A stretch of 64,000 nt of DNA from Paraburkholderia sp. BL25I1N1 (GTDB taxonomy: Bacteria; Pseudomonadota; Gammaproteobacteria; Burkholderiales; Burkholderiaceae): the NCBI RefSeq assembly GCF_003002025.1, contig NZ_PVZB01000013.1, forward strand, positions 207,223 to 271,222. Direction: 5' to 3'. The position numbers and the translations under genes were made by a program. Below, in pieces: positions 23,089 through 31,086 of this stretch. The notes below the pieces were generated by a model that had not been told where the DNA came from, did not search any database, and worked only from the letters and a program-made list of their open reading frames with translations. Every line of letters begins with the position of its first letter. Positions within the stretch are counted from its first letter, which is position 1.

Positions 23089-24270
23089 TTATTCGAGAGC
23101 GGAAGCCGGACCAAAGAACTCATACCGGCTCTGCGACTCCGGCACGCCGATCGCCTTCAAATGCTTCTTGATGGCCCTCATGAACGCGATCGGTCCGAGG
23201 AAATAGACGTCGACGTCACGCGTCCTGGGCAGCCACGCGTCGAGATGCTTTTCGTCCAGATAGCCGATGCCGTGCGCGTCGGCATCTTCCGCGCGGCGCT
23301 GCTCATAGCAATAAAAACGCTTCAACTTCGGATGGCGCGCGGCCAGCTGGTCGATCACGTCGCGGAACGCATGCACGCCGCCGTGACGCGCCGAGTGAAT
23401 GAAGTGCACGGGGCGATCGGTCTTCAGCGCGGCTTGCAGCATTGCGAGCGTGGGCGTGATGCCCACGCCGCCGCTGATCAGCACCAGCGGCTTGTCGCTG
23501 TCTTCGAGCTTGAAATCCCCAGCCGGCGCGAACAGTTCCACGGTATCGTTTTCATTGACGTGCGTGTGCAGATGGTTCGACACCTTGCCATTCGGTTCGC
23601 GCTTCACGCTGATCCGGTATTCCTCGCCGTTCGACATGGCCGAGAGCGAATAATTACGCCGCACTTCCTCGCCGTCGATCACGAGCCGCAGGCCGATATA
23701 TTGCCCCGGATGAAACGCGAGCAGCTTGCCGTTGTCGTCGGGACGCAGATAGAACGACGTGATCTCGTCGCTTTCCCGCACTTTACGGGCGACACGAAAG
23801 AGCCGCGTGCCGCGCCAGCCGCCCGGCGCCGCTTCGCGCTCGGCGTACATTTTCTCTTCGAGGCCGCTCAGCAGATCGGCGAGTTGCTGATAAGCGGCGG
23901 CCCATGCTTCGATGACCGCGTCGGTGGCGATCTCCGCGCCGAGCACTTCGCGGATAGATCTGAGCAGGCACTGTCCAACGATCGGATAATGCTCCGGCAG
24001 GATATTCAGCGCGACGTGCTTGTTGATGATCTGCGAGACCAGCCCGCCCAGTTGTTCGAGTTGATCGATGTGACGTGCGTACATCAGCACGCCGTTGGCC
24101 AGCGCGCGCTGCTGCGCGCCGCTCGCCTGATTGGCGAGATTGAACATGGGACGCACTTCGGGATGTTCGCTGATCAGCATGTCGTAGAAGTGCGTGGTCA
24201 GCGCCTCGCCCCCGCTTTCGAGAAGAGGAACGGTGGCTTTGACGATGGCGCGGTGTTCGGCGGAAAGCAT
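23089..24270 (-). CDS. hmp: flavohaemoprotein, nitric oxide dioxygenase
   Basis: A 393-residue cytoplasmic enzyme converting NO and O2 to nitrate with NAD(P)H. Residues 1-140 are the globin domain, with Tyr in THFYDML, Gln in ASGAQQRALANGV and the proximal His in INKHVALNILPEHYP. Residues about 150-260 bind FAD (PGQYIGLRL, RRNYSLS). Residues about 260-393 bind NAD(P)H (LISGGVGITPTLAML; VYFLGPIAFMRAI). The length is standard. It is divergent from norR. The intergenic space carries NorR enhancer sites and a sigma-54-like promoter pointing at hmp, so NO induction through NorR is strongly suggested. Confidence 0.96.
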   Translation of the reverse strand: MLSAEHRAIVKATVPLLESGGEALTTHFYDMLISEHPEVRPMFNLANQASGAQQRALANGVLMYARHIDQLEQLGGLVSQIINKHVALNILPEHYPIVGQCLLRSIREVLGAEIATDAVIEAWAAAYQQLADLLSGLEEKMYAEREAAPGGWRGTRLFRVARKVRESDEITSFYLRPDDNGKLLAFHPGQYIGLRLVIDGEEVRRNYSLSAMSNGEEYRISVKREPNGKVSNHLHTHVNENDTVELFAPAGDFKLEDSDKPLVLISGGVGITPTLAMLQAALKTDRPVHFIHSARHGGVHAFRDVIDQLAARHPKLKRFYCYEQRRAEDADAHGIGYLDEKHLDAWLPRTRDVDVYFLGPIAFMRAIKKHLKAIGVPESQSRYEFFGPASALE

Positions 24271-24324
24271 GGGAAGTCCTGGTAGTTGGTGGATATCCAG
24301 TCGTGCTTCGACTGATGTGCTGAT

Positions 24325-24343
24325 GTATCCATGTTCCGTGCCA
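24325..24343 (-). promoter_or_regulatory. near-consensus sigma-54 promoter for hmp
   Basis: On the minus strand TGGCACGGAACATGGATAC runs from 24343 to 24325. The -24 element TGGCACG is perfect. Ten bases after its GG, the -12 element reads ATGG instead of TTGC, so the second base of the -12 GC is changed. It lies about 55-70 bp upstream of the hmp start codon. Three NorR-type sites lie 45-90 bp further upstream, a normal geometry for a sigma-54-dependent NorR promoter. Confidence 0.6.
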
Positions 24344-24379
24344 GGTATAAAATATAATCAAATCAACGATCTGAATTTA

Positions 24380-25978
24380 ATGATGGTCAATTCGACCTTA
24401 GTCGAAAAGACTCCTGACGGAGTCAATTTGACTGCGAAAGCACTGCTGGACGTCCTGACACCGCTGATCCTCGATCTCTCGCGCGAGCTGTCCGACCGCG
24501 AACGCTACCGCCGTCTGCTGAGCAGCCTGCGCGCGCTGTTTCCCGGCGACGCGGCCGCGCTATTGCGTCTGGAGGGCGACACGCTGGTGCCGCTCGCCAT
24601 CGACGGATTGAGCAGCGATACGCTCGGACGCCGCTTTCGTGTAAGCGACCACCCGCGCTTCGAGCAGCTGTTGTCGCGGCCGGAGCCGACCCGCTTCGCC
24701 GCCGACTCCGATCTGCCGGATCCCTACGACGGCCTCGTGCAAGGCGTGGCCGGGCATCTCGAAGTGCATGACTGCCTCGGCTGTCCGCTGTTCGTGCGCG
24801 GCAGGCCGTGGGGTTTGCTCACGCTCGACGCGCTCGACCCGGCGCGCTTCGACAGTATCGACATGGCGTCGCTGCGGGCGTTTCTGGGCCTGGCCGCCGC
24901 TACCGTGAGCGTCGTCGAGCGAATCGACACCCTTGCGCGCAGCAGCGAGGAAGAGCGGGCGCGTGCTGAAGCCTACCGGCAGGCGAGCAGCCAGAGCCGG
25001 CGCGAGATGGTCGGCAGCAGCGACGCGCACACGCATCTGATGAAGGAAATCGAGGTGGTCGCCGGTAGCGATCTCACTGTGCTGATCACCGGCGAGACCG
25101 GCGTCGGCAAGGAACTCGTGGCCAACGCGATCCACGCGCTCTCGGCGCGGGCGAACAAGCCGCTGATCAGCCTGAACTGCGCCGCGCTGCCGGATACGCT
25201 CGTCGAGAGCGAACTGTTTGGGCATGTGCGGGGCGCGTTCTCGGGCGCGTCGTCGGACCGGCGCGGCAAGTTCGAACTGGCCGACGGCGGCACGATTTTT
25301 CTCGACGAAGTGGGTGAGCTGCCGCTACTTGTGCAAGCCAAGCTGTTGCGGGTTTTGCAGAACGGCCAGTTGCAGCGCATCGGCTCGGACCAAGAGCACA
25401 AGGTCGACGTGCGGTTGATCGCCGCGACGAATCGCGATCTGGCTGAAGAGGTTCGCGCCGGGCGGTTCCGCGCGGACTTCTACCATCGGCTCAGCGTCTA
25501 TCCGTTACGCGTGCCGCCGTTGCGCGAGCGCGGCCGCGACGTGTTGCTGCTGGCGGGGTTTTTTCTCGAAGAGAATCGCTCGCGGCTCGGTCTTTTGAGT
25601 CTGCGTCTGGCGACGGACGCGCAAGCCATGCTGCTGCGTTATCCATGGCCGGGGAACGTGCGTGAGTTGGAGCACCTGATCGGCCGAAGCGCGCTCAAGG
25701 CGCTGGCGGCGAATCGCGAGCGTCGCCGGATTCTGACGTTGACGGCCGCCGACTTTGCGCTGGCGGCCGCACCGGACGAAGACAGGGTCCAGAAAACGCA
25801 GGCTGAAACAACTGAGACCGGATCGAAGGATTTTCGTAGCGCGGTCACCGAGTTCGAGCGGAACACCGTTGTCGACGCGTTGGCCCGTCACGATCAGAAT
25901 TGGGCGGCGGTCGCGCGCGAGCTTGGTCTTGACCGAGCGAATCTGAACCGGTTGGCTAAACGGCTCGGCCTTAAATGA
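24380..25978 (+). CDS. norR: NO-responsive sigma-54 activator NorR
   Basis: 532 residues from ATG 24380, or 516 if translation starts at TTG 24428, which has GGAG five bases upstream. The N-terminal GAF domain (about residues 30-190) senses NO with a mononuclear iron. The central AAA+ domain has Walker A GETGVGKE, the sigma-54 contact loop written GAFSGA (consensus GAFTGA) and Walker B GGTIFLDEVGE. The C-terminal Fis-type helix-turn-helix (NWAAVARELGLDRANLNRLA) binds GT-N7-AC sites. Three such sites fall at 24386-24432, inside the longer reading frame, which favours the TTG start. Divergent hmp is the likely target; no norB/norV gene is nearby. Confidence 0.92.
   Translation: MMVNSTLVEKTPDGVNLTAKALLDVLTPLILDLSRELSDRERYRRLLSSLRALFPGDAAALLRLEGDTLVPLAIDGLSSDTLGRRFRVSDHPRFEQLLSRPEPTRFAADSDLPDPYDGLVQGVAGHLEVHDCLGCPLFVRGRPWGLLTLDALDPARFDSIDMASLRAFLGLAAATVSVVERIDTLARSSEEERARAEAYRQASSQSRREMVGSSDAHTHLMKEIEVVAGSDLTVLITGETGVGKELVANAIHALSARANKPLISLNCAALPDTLVESELFGHVRGAFSGASSDRRGKFELADGGTIFLDEVGELPLLVQAKLLRVLQNGQLQRIGSDQEHKVDVRLIAATNRDLAEEVRAGRFRADFYHRLSVYPLRVPPLRERGRDVLLLAGFFLEENRSRLGLLSLRLATDAQAMLLRYPWPGNVRELEHLIGRSALKALAANRERRRILTLTAADFALAAAPDEDRVQKTQAETTETGSKDFRSAVTEFERNTVVDALARHDQNWAAVARELGLDRANLNRLAKRLGLK
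24386..24432. promoter_or_regulatory. three NorR enhancer sites (GT-N7-AC)
   Basis: GTCAATTCGAC (24386-24396), GTCGAAAAGAC (24401-24411) and GTCAATTTGAC (24422-24432) each fit the NorR consensus GT-N7-AC. Sites 1 and 3 differ at one base. Centre spacings are 15 and 21 bp. Three clustered sites upstream of a sigma-54 promoter reproduce the arrangement known for E. coli norR-norVW. Confidence 0.75.
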
Positions 25979-26182
25979 AGACGATCTCCATGGGATAAAA
26001 GGCAGCGCAGATGAAGCCGGCAGCACTGCACCGCTCGGATTCATGCTGCGGCGGCTGCCCGGTCGTTGCGACCTATGGTGATGATGGGCTGCCGCGCCGC
26101 TTTTGCCGTACGACTATTCCGATGAGAACGTTCGAAGGATTCGCAGGTGTTCTCACGTGCGAATCGGAATCAGTGCTTTAAG

Positions 26183-26326
26183 TCACTCCGCGATCGAAAA
26201 GCGCGCGGGGCGCTTTTGCGGTGCCTGGGTTGGACGCTCCACGCGCGAGGTGGCGCCGCGAATAAAGAGGATTGCGCAGAAGGCCACCATGGCCCAGATG
26301 CAGAAAATTACCGTCAGAGCGCTCAT
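26183..26326 (-). CDS. small single-helix membrane protein (47 aa)
   Basis: Starting at the ATG at 26326 the frame reads MSALTVIFCIWAMVAFCAIL, then FIRGATSRVERP and a basic, proline-containing tail ending FSIAE. One transmembrane helix covers residues about 3-22. No family is assigned. A longer in-frame Arg-rich extension upstream overlaps the neighbouring gene and is rejected. It lies just downstream of the 97-residue hypothetical on the same strand. Confidence 0.5.
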   Translation of the reverse strand: MSALTVIFCIWAMVAFCAILFIRGATSRVERPTQAPQKRPARFSIAE

Positions 26327-26379
26327 GTCAATTTTCAGAGGGTGAGACTGCGATGGGTGCTGTTCGGCCGACGGGCCGG

Positions 26380-26673
26380 TCAATGGGTCGTATGCGGGCC
26401 GCTGCCGTCGAACAGAAGCTCGTCGATCAGGCGCGTGGCCAGTTGCAGTTGCTGTTCGAGCGAGGCGCGCGTCGCCTCCGCGCCTGCCGCGTCGCCGCGC
26501 GCAACGGCGTCGTAGGTCTGCGTCGCGAGGCACAGCACGCTCTCCGATGCGAGGTGCAGCCCGCGCATTGTTGCGGCGTCGGCGCCCGGCACCGGACTGG
26601 TCCATTCAGGCGTCGAAGCAGCCGGCAGGCCGATTTCGAACTCGTTATCTTTATCGTGGCGGGTAGACATCAT
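26380..26673 (-). CDS. hypothetical protein (97 aa)
   Basis: Tandem ATGs (26673 and 26670) follow AAGGAGCCC. The product is acidic and helical: MRGLHLASESVLCLATQTYD, then ARGDAAGAEATRASLEQQLQLATRLIDELLF. The pattern suggests a small helical bundle, but no family is recognised. It probably forms a two-gene unit with the single-helix protein downstream. Confidence 0.55.
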   Translation of the reverse strand: MMSTRHDKDNEFEIGLPAASTPEWTSPVPGADAATMRGLHLASESVLCLATQTYDAVARGDAAGAEATRASLEQQLQLATRLIDELLFDGSGPHTTH

Positions 26674-26874
26674 GGGCTCCTTGCGCAATGGGTACGCCAA
26701 GTGTGCGCTGGCGGGGCAGGTTCCAATCGGCCGAACAGAAGCCTGTTTTTTAGTCAATCTGCGATGATCGGAAAACCGACGTATTCCGCTGAAGAATAGG
26801 CGTTGTCGGCGCCGCCGTCCAGCGGCCGGCGCGCTTTCGCGTGCGGGCCGAATAGCCGCGCGGCGCGACCGCCG

Positions 26875-28527
26875 CTAGCGGGCGTCCTGCTGCAGATATT
26901 TGTGGGCGAACGCGATTGCCATGCTGCCCTCGCCGACCGCGGAAGCAACGCGTTTGACCGGGCTCAGGCGCACGTCGCCGCAGGCAAACACACCGGGCAC
27001 GCTCGACTCGAGCAGGTAGGGATCCCGGTTATGAGACCAGCGTCCGGCCTTGACGACGTCGTCGCCGGTGAGCACGTAGCCACGCGCATCGCGGGCGATT
27101 TCTTCGGGTAACCAGCCGGTCTGTGCGTCGGCGCCGATGAACACGAACAATGCCCCGCAATCTTGCCGGCGCGCTTCCCCGCTCGACGCATCGCGCACGT
27201 CGATCGCCGTCAGATGGGTATCGCCGTACGCGCCCACGACTTCCGCCCGCAGTCGCACCGCCACGTTCGACTTGCCGCGCAGCTGCTCGATCAGATAGCG
27301 CGACATGCTCTTTTCGAGCGAATCGCCGCGCAGAACGAGCGTCACCATGCGTGCATGATTCGCAAAGTACAGCGCGGCCTGGCCGGCCGAATTGCCGCCG
27401 CCGATCAGATACACGTCGAGACCATGCGTCGCGTTCGCTTCGCTGCGTGACGCGCCGTAGTAAATACCCTTACCGATAAACCGGTCGAAGCCTTCGATCG
27501 ACAAACGCCGCCACGTGACACCCGTCGCAAGAATGATGGTGCGCGTCCGGATGATGTCGCCGCCGTCGAGGTGAACGCTACGCGCCTGCACATCGATCCG
27601 ATCGACTGACCGAGTCACCAGAATCTCCGCGCCGAGCCGCCTTGCCTGCTGCAGTGCGCGGCTCGCGAGTTCGTCCCCGGAGACGCCGTTAGGAAAGCCC
27701 AGATAGTTCTCGATACGCGAAGAGGTGCCGGCCTGGCCGCCGGGCGCTTCGCGCTCCAGCACGATGGTACGCAAGCCTTCCGATGCGCCGTACACCGCCG
27801 CGGCAAGACCGGCCGGGCCGCCGCCGATGATCATCGTGTCGTATTCGGCGAGGCGGGGCTGCGTTTGCAGACCGAGCAGTCCGGCAAGCTCGCGGGTCTC
27901 GGGCCGGTTTAGCACCGTGCCGTCGACCAGTCGCAGCGACGGACACTCTTCTTCCGCCGGACAGGTTCCGGGCCAACGCCTGGGCAGTTCGGGCGCGTCC
28001 GGCGTCATCCAGTCGTAGCTGATCTGGTTGCGCGCGAGGAAATGCCGCAGCGCCGTACAGGCATCGTCCCAGCGGCTGCCGACCATGGTGACGCGCGCCT
28101 TGGGCGGTTCAGCGGAAAGCCCCTGCAAGCCGCCGATGCGTTCGCGCGCGAGCGCGCCCATCTTGAGCGCCACAGCGGGCGATGCGGCCGCCAGTTCGTA
28201 ATAACGTTGAGCGTCCACACGCATGACGCGGGACGGCTCCGCCGCACGGTACGCGCCGGGAAACGGCGAACTTAGCGCAAGCGGCACTTCGCCGAAGATC
28301 GTGCCGGGTAAACGCCAGCCTAGCGTGCGCTCGATTCCGTCGAACGTCTTGATGACTTCCATTTTGCCGGTGAGCACGACGTACAGTGCGCGTTCGCCGC
28401 CTTCATGAACCGCGAACTCGCCGGCGGACAGATGGAGGTCCGCGGACGTGTGCGCGAGATGGTCGAGTTCGTCGTCGGAGAGGGTGGCGAAGAGCGGGAC
28501 TGACCGGATGTCGTCGGTTGTCAGCAT
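26875..28527 (-). CDS. cNMP-binding / thioredoxin reductase-like FAD oxidoreductase without CxxC
   Basis: 550 residues in three parts. Residues about 5-125 form a cyclic-nucleotide-binding fold (SAGEFAVHEGGERALYVVLT, PGTIFGEVPLALSS). Residues about 145-215 are a thioredoxin/glutaredoxin-like linker domain with CPAEEECPS. Residues about 225-550 are a two-dinucleotide-domain flavoprotein (MIIGGGPAGLAAAVYGASEG, YLIGGGNSAGQAALYFANHA, GVFACGDVRLSPVKRVASAV). Where thioredoxin reductases carry CAxC, this has YYGASRSEA, so it cannot reduce thioredoxin in the usual way. Such tripartite proteins are common in proteobacteria and usually labelled FAD-dependent oxidoreductase. The partner and effector are unknown. 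Confidence 0.85.
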   Translation of the reverse strand: MLTTDDIRSVPLFATLSDDELDHLAHTSADLHLSAGEFAVHEGGERALYVVLTGKMEVIKTFDGIERTLGWRLPGTIFGEVPLALSSPFPGAYRAAEPSRVMRVDAQRYYELAAASPAVALKMGALARERIGGLQGLSAEPPKARVTMVGSRWDDACTALRHFLARNQISYDWMTPDAPELPRRWPGTCPAEEECPSLRLVDGTVLNRPETRELAGLLGLQTQPRLAEYDTMIIGGGPAGLAAAVYGASEGLRTIVLEREAPGGQAGTSSRIENYLGFPNGVSGDELASRALQQARRLGAEILVTRSVDRIDVQARSVHLDGGDIIRTRTIILATGVTWRRLSIEGFDRFIGKGIYYGASRSEANATHGLDVYLIGGGNSAGQAALYFANHARMVTLVLRGDSLEKSMSRYLIEQLRGKSNVAVRLRAEVVGAYGDTHLTAIDVRDASSGEARRQDCGALFVFIGADAQTGWLPEEIARDARGYVLTGDDVVKAGRWSHNRDPYLLESSVPGVFACGDVRLSPVKRVASAVGEGSMAIAFAHKYLQQDAR

Positions 28528-28783
28528 GGCTGGGTCCAGACAGGCAGGTTGAGGAGGGGCGGTCTGCGGGAGTCCGAACCAGTATAGGACGTTCGCCCGG
28601 CGACTTCATGCTTCGAGTCTGCGACGAAGCGCACGCGGCATCGCGCCCAAACCTTCGGCGATTGGGCCGATTGCAGCGAGTCGGGGTGTTCGAAATGCAC
28701 GCGACAGCCATGCTGCCGTGTAGTTGGGAAGGCTGCCTGTCGATCGAAGGCAGGCGGTTATTCAATTAGTTCGGACTGCAGTA

Positions 28784-29407
28784 TTACTGCGTGCCGCCTG
28801 GAGCCGGTGCCTGAGAAGCTGGACCGACTCGTGCGGATTGTCTTACCAGTTCCTGCGTCATCGCGGCGGCGACGGGGTTCGACCCGCGGTGGTCCTGGCT
28901 GACCGGTGCGGCCTGCGTCGGCGGTGGCATCGGCAGCGACGGATCAGGTTTGGACGATTCCCTCACGAGCTGTTCCGTCATGGCCGCCGCGACGGCATTC
29001 GAACCATGCCGGGTCAGATCGCTGCGCGCGCGTGCAATCGGCTGCACGGTGTTCGCCTTCGCAGCGACAGACTCGCGCGCTTCCGCCGATGCAGGCGCGC
29101 GCCCCGGCGGTTTGTGTCGCGATGCCTGTGGCTGCGCGCCGTTGAGGACCGGCTCCGTTTTGGGCGACAACGGTGCGCCCGCGATCTCGCCCGTGCTGTT
29201 CGCGGACGGCGAAGTGGCAACCACGTTGCCCGCGGTCACATGCGTGCCGTCCACGCGCGGACTAACCGGCGCCGTGACGACGGAACTGGCCGTCACCGCG
29301 TCCGGCGCCACTTCGGAGCGATTGCTTTTAGGGAGAAGCTGGTAAGCGATGAAGCCCACGTCCACCAGAACCAGCGCGACTACTAACGCCTTGCCTGTAT
29401 TCGTCAT
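28784..29407 (-). CDS. membrane-anchored hypothetical protein with duplicated C-terminal motif
   Basis: 207 residues from the ATG at 29407 (MTNTGKALVVALVLVDVGFI), giving one N-terminal transmembrane helix and a long Ala/Pro/Ser-rich periplasmic part. Near the C-terminus a motif is repeated: GSNAVAAAMTEQLVRESSKP and, about 30 residues on, GSNPVAAAMTQELVRQSARV. No family is recognised. The repeats could be short interaction helices. An alternative in-frame start at 29446 exists. Confidence 0.5.
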   Translation of the reverse strand: MTNTGKALVVALVLVDVGFIAYQLLPKSNRSEVAPDAVTASSVVTAPVSPRVDGTHVTAGNVVATSPSANSTGEIAGAPLSPKTEPVLNGAQPQASRHKPPGRAPASAEARESVAAKANTVQPIARARSDLTRHGSNAVAAAMTEQLVRESSKPDPSLPMPPPTQAAPVSQDHRGSNPVAAAMTQELVRQSARVGPASQAPAPGGTQ

Positions 29408-29494
29408 ATCCAACACCGAACCATTCGAGTGAGGTGATCGAATCATGATAATCGACCGCCAAAAAACATTTGGCGCGGCGTTTTGCAATGCGAT

Positions 29495-29665
29495 TTATGC
29501 GGTTTTCTCCGCACGTTTTGACACCGTTCTGACACCGCTCGACGGTCGGTCCATCACTATCAGCTGCCCGCCGCCTCTGCGCGTTTCGTTGAGAAGTCCC
29601 AGCGCCTTGTCGAGTGAGCCTCGCGCCTTGAGCAGCGTAAACGCCTGTCTGTTGATCAGCGCCAT
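29495..29665 (-). CDS. small hypothetical protein (56 aa)
   Basis: From the ATG at 29665 the frame encodes MALINRQAFTLLKARGSLDK, then ALGLLNETRRGGGQLIVMDR and a basic tail, ending in TAA at 29495. AAGGAC lies eight bases upstream of the ATG. It is a plausible small basic protein, but family evidence is lacking. It occupies most of the otherwise empty region between 29408 and 29904. Confidence 0.4.
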   Translation of the reverse strand: MALINRQAFTLLKARGSLDKALGLLNETRRGGGQLIVMDRPSSGVRTVSKRAEKTA

Positions 29666-29904
29666 GATTCACAGTCCTTGCGTCTGGTCTCGAGCGCCGA
29701 TAACCTGGCATCAGCATGCGGCGCGTGTCTCGCGCGTACGCAAACGGGTGTTTTCACGGCATTGGGGTTTAGCCGGGTTATAACGTGACGTCATGGGCAC
29801 TCAAACAATTCCGGCGTTGTCGCGAATAAATAGACTCACTATATTGGGCTCAACGATGCATGACATCGACGATATGTTCGCTCAACCGTTTCGAGGACCC
29901 CGTC

Positions 29905-30966
29905 GTGATCAAGAAGCCCATGTTGCGCCCGCTTGCCGCTGTTCTGATCCTCGGCGTCGCGAATCTCGCGCCCGCGTGTTTGACGCCCGCGTTTGCCGCC
30001 GCCGGCAAGATCACCTTTGTCTCGCAAGGCGGGACCTATCAGGAAGCGCAGACCAAGGCGATTCTCGACCCGGCTGCGAAGCTGCTTAACATCACGGTGA
30101 ACCAGGACAGCATTCCGGACGCGTGGCCGCAGATCAAAGCCCAGGCCGCGACCGGCAAGCCGATCTGGGACGTGGTCGACACACCGACCTCCAACTGCCT
30201 GCGCGGCGGCAAGGAAGGTCTGCTGGAAAAGCTCGACTTCTCGAAGATTCCGAATGGGGCGGCCATGCCGGAGAAATACCGCACGCCGTACTCGGTCGCG
30301 TACGAGTTTTATTCGACGGTGATCGGCTACAACAAGAAGTCGTTGAAAAAAGTGCCGCAGAGCTGGGCCGATTTCTGGAACGTGAAGGCATTCCCCGGCA
30401 CGCGCGCATTGCGCAACGATCCGCAGACCGTGCTCGAAGCCGCGCTGCTCGCCGACGGTGTGCCGCGTGACAAGCTCTATCCGCTCGATGTCGATCGGGC
30501 ATTTAAAAAGCTGCAGCAGATCAAGCCGGACGTGACCGTCTGGTGGACCTCGGGCGGCCAGTCGGCGCAGTTGTTGCACGACGGCGAAGTGGATATGACG
30601 ATGATCTGGAACGGCCGTGCAAGTGCGGTGCGCAAGGACAATCCCGATGTCGACTTCACCTTCAACGACGGCATTCTGCAGAACACCCAACTCTGTGTGC
30701 TGAAAAACGCGCCGAACCTGCCCGAGGCGATCAAGTTCGTCAATGCAGCGGTCTCGCCGGAATTGCAGGCCAACTTGCCGCTTTATATCGACTACGGTCC
30801 GGGCAATCCGGCGGCATTCAAGACCGGCAAGATCGACGCGAAGCGCGCGAGCGAGTTGCCGAGTTCGCCGGAGAATGCGTCCAAGCAGGCATTGATGTCG
30901 GAGGAATGGTGGGCGTCGGACGCCGGCATCCAGGCGAAGGCGCGCTGGCTCAAGTTCATGCAGTAA
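29905..30966 (+). CDS. ABC transporter periplasmic binding protein (polyamine/PotD-like)
   Basis: 353 residues from GTG 29905, which follows CGAGGACCCC. A Sec signal peptide spans the first 30 or so residues (LAAVLILGVANLAPA...FAAA). The mature part starts GKITFVSQGGTYQEAQTKAI and has the type 2 periplasmic-binding fold with YGNKKSL-type features (VIGYNKKSLKKVPQSWADFW) and RALRNDPQTVLEAALLADGV, as in spermidine/putrescine-type proteins. The permeases and ATPase it should serve are on the opposite strand at 34.3-39.2 kb. It is followed by the GMC oxidoreductase. The ligand is probably an amine or amino acid derivative. Confidence 0.88.
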   Translation: MIKKPMLRPLAAVLILGVANLAPACLTPAFAAAGKITFVSQGGTYQEAQTKAILDPAAKLLNITVNQDSIPDAWPQIKAQAATGKPIWDVVDTPTSNCLRGGKEGLLEKLDFSKIPNGAAMPEKYRTPYSVAYEFYSTVIGYNKKSLKKVPQSWADFWNVKAFPGTRALRNDPQTVLEAALLADGVPRDKLYPLDVDRAFKKLQQIKPDVTVWWTSGGQSAQLLHDGEVDMTMIWNGRASAVRKDNPDVDFTFNDGILQNTQLCVLKNAPNLPEAIKFVNAAVSPELQANLPLYIDYGPGNPAAFKTGKIDAKRASELPSSPENASKQALMSEEWWASDAGIQAKARWLKFMQ

Positions 30967-31086
30967 GCGCCATCATCTTGCGCGCGCCAGTCGAGGCCGT
31001 TGAGTGCCAACGCGCCGAACTGCGCGCGCAACGCTGAGCGCTTATCGCGCGTCCCGCACGGCTCATCGTCTGCGCATTCATCGATC

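Noticed and set aside
23161..24285. Long plus-strand open frame opposite hmp
   Set aside because: Antisense shadow of a high-GC gene. hmp on the minus strand matches its family end to end.
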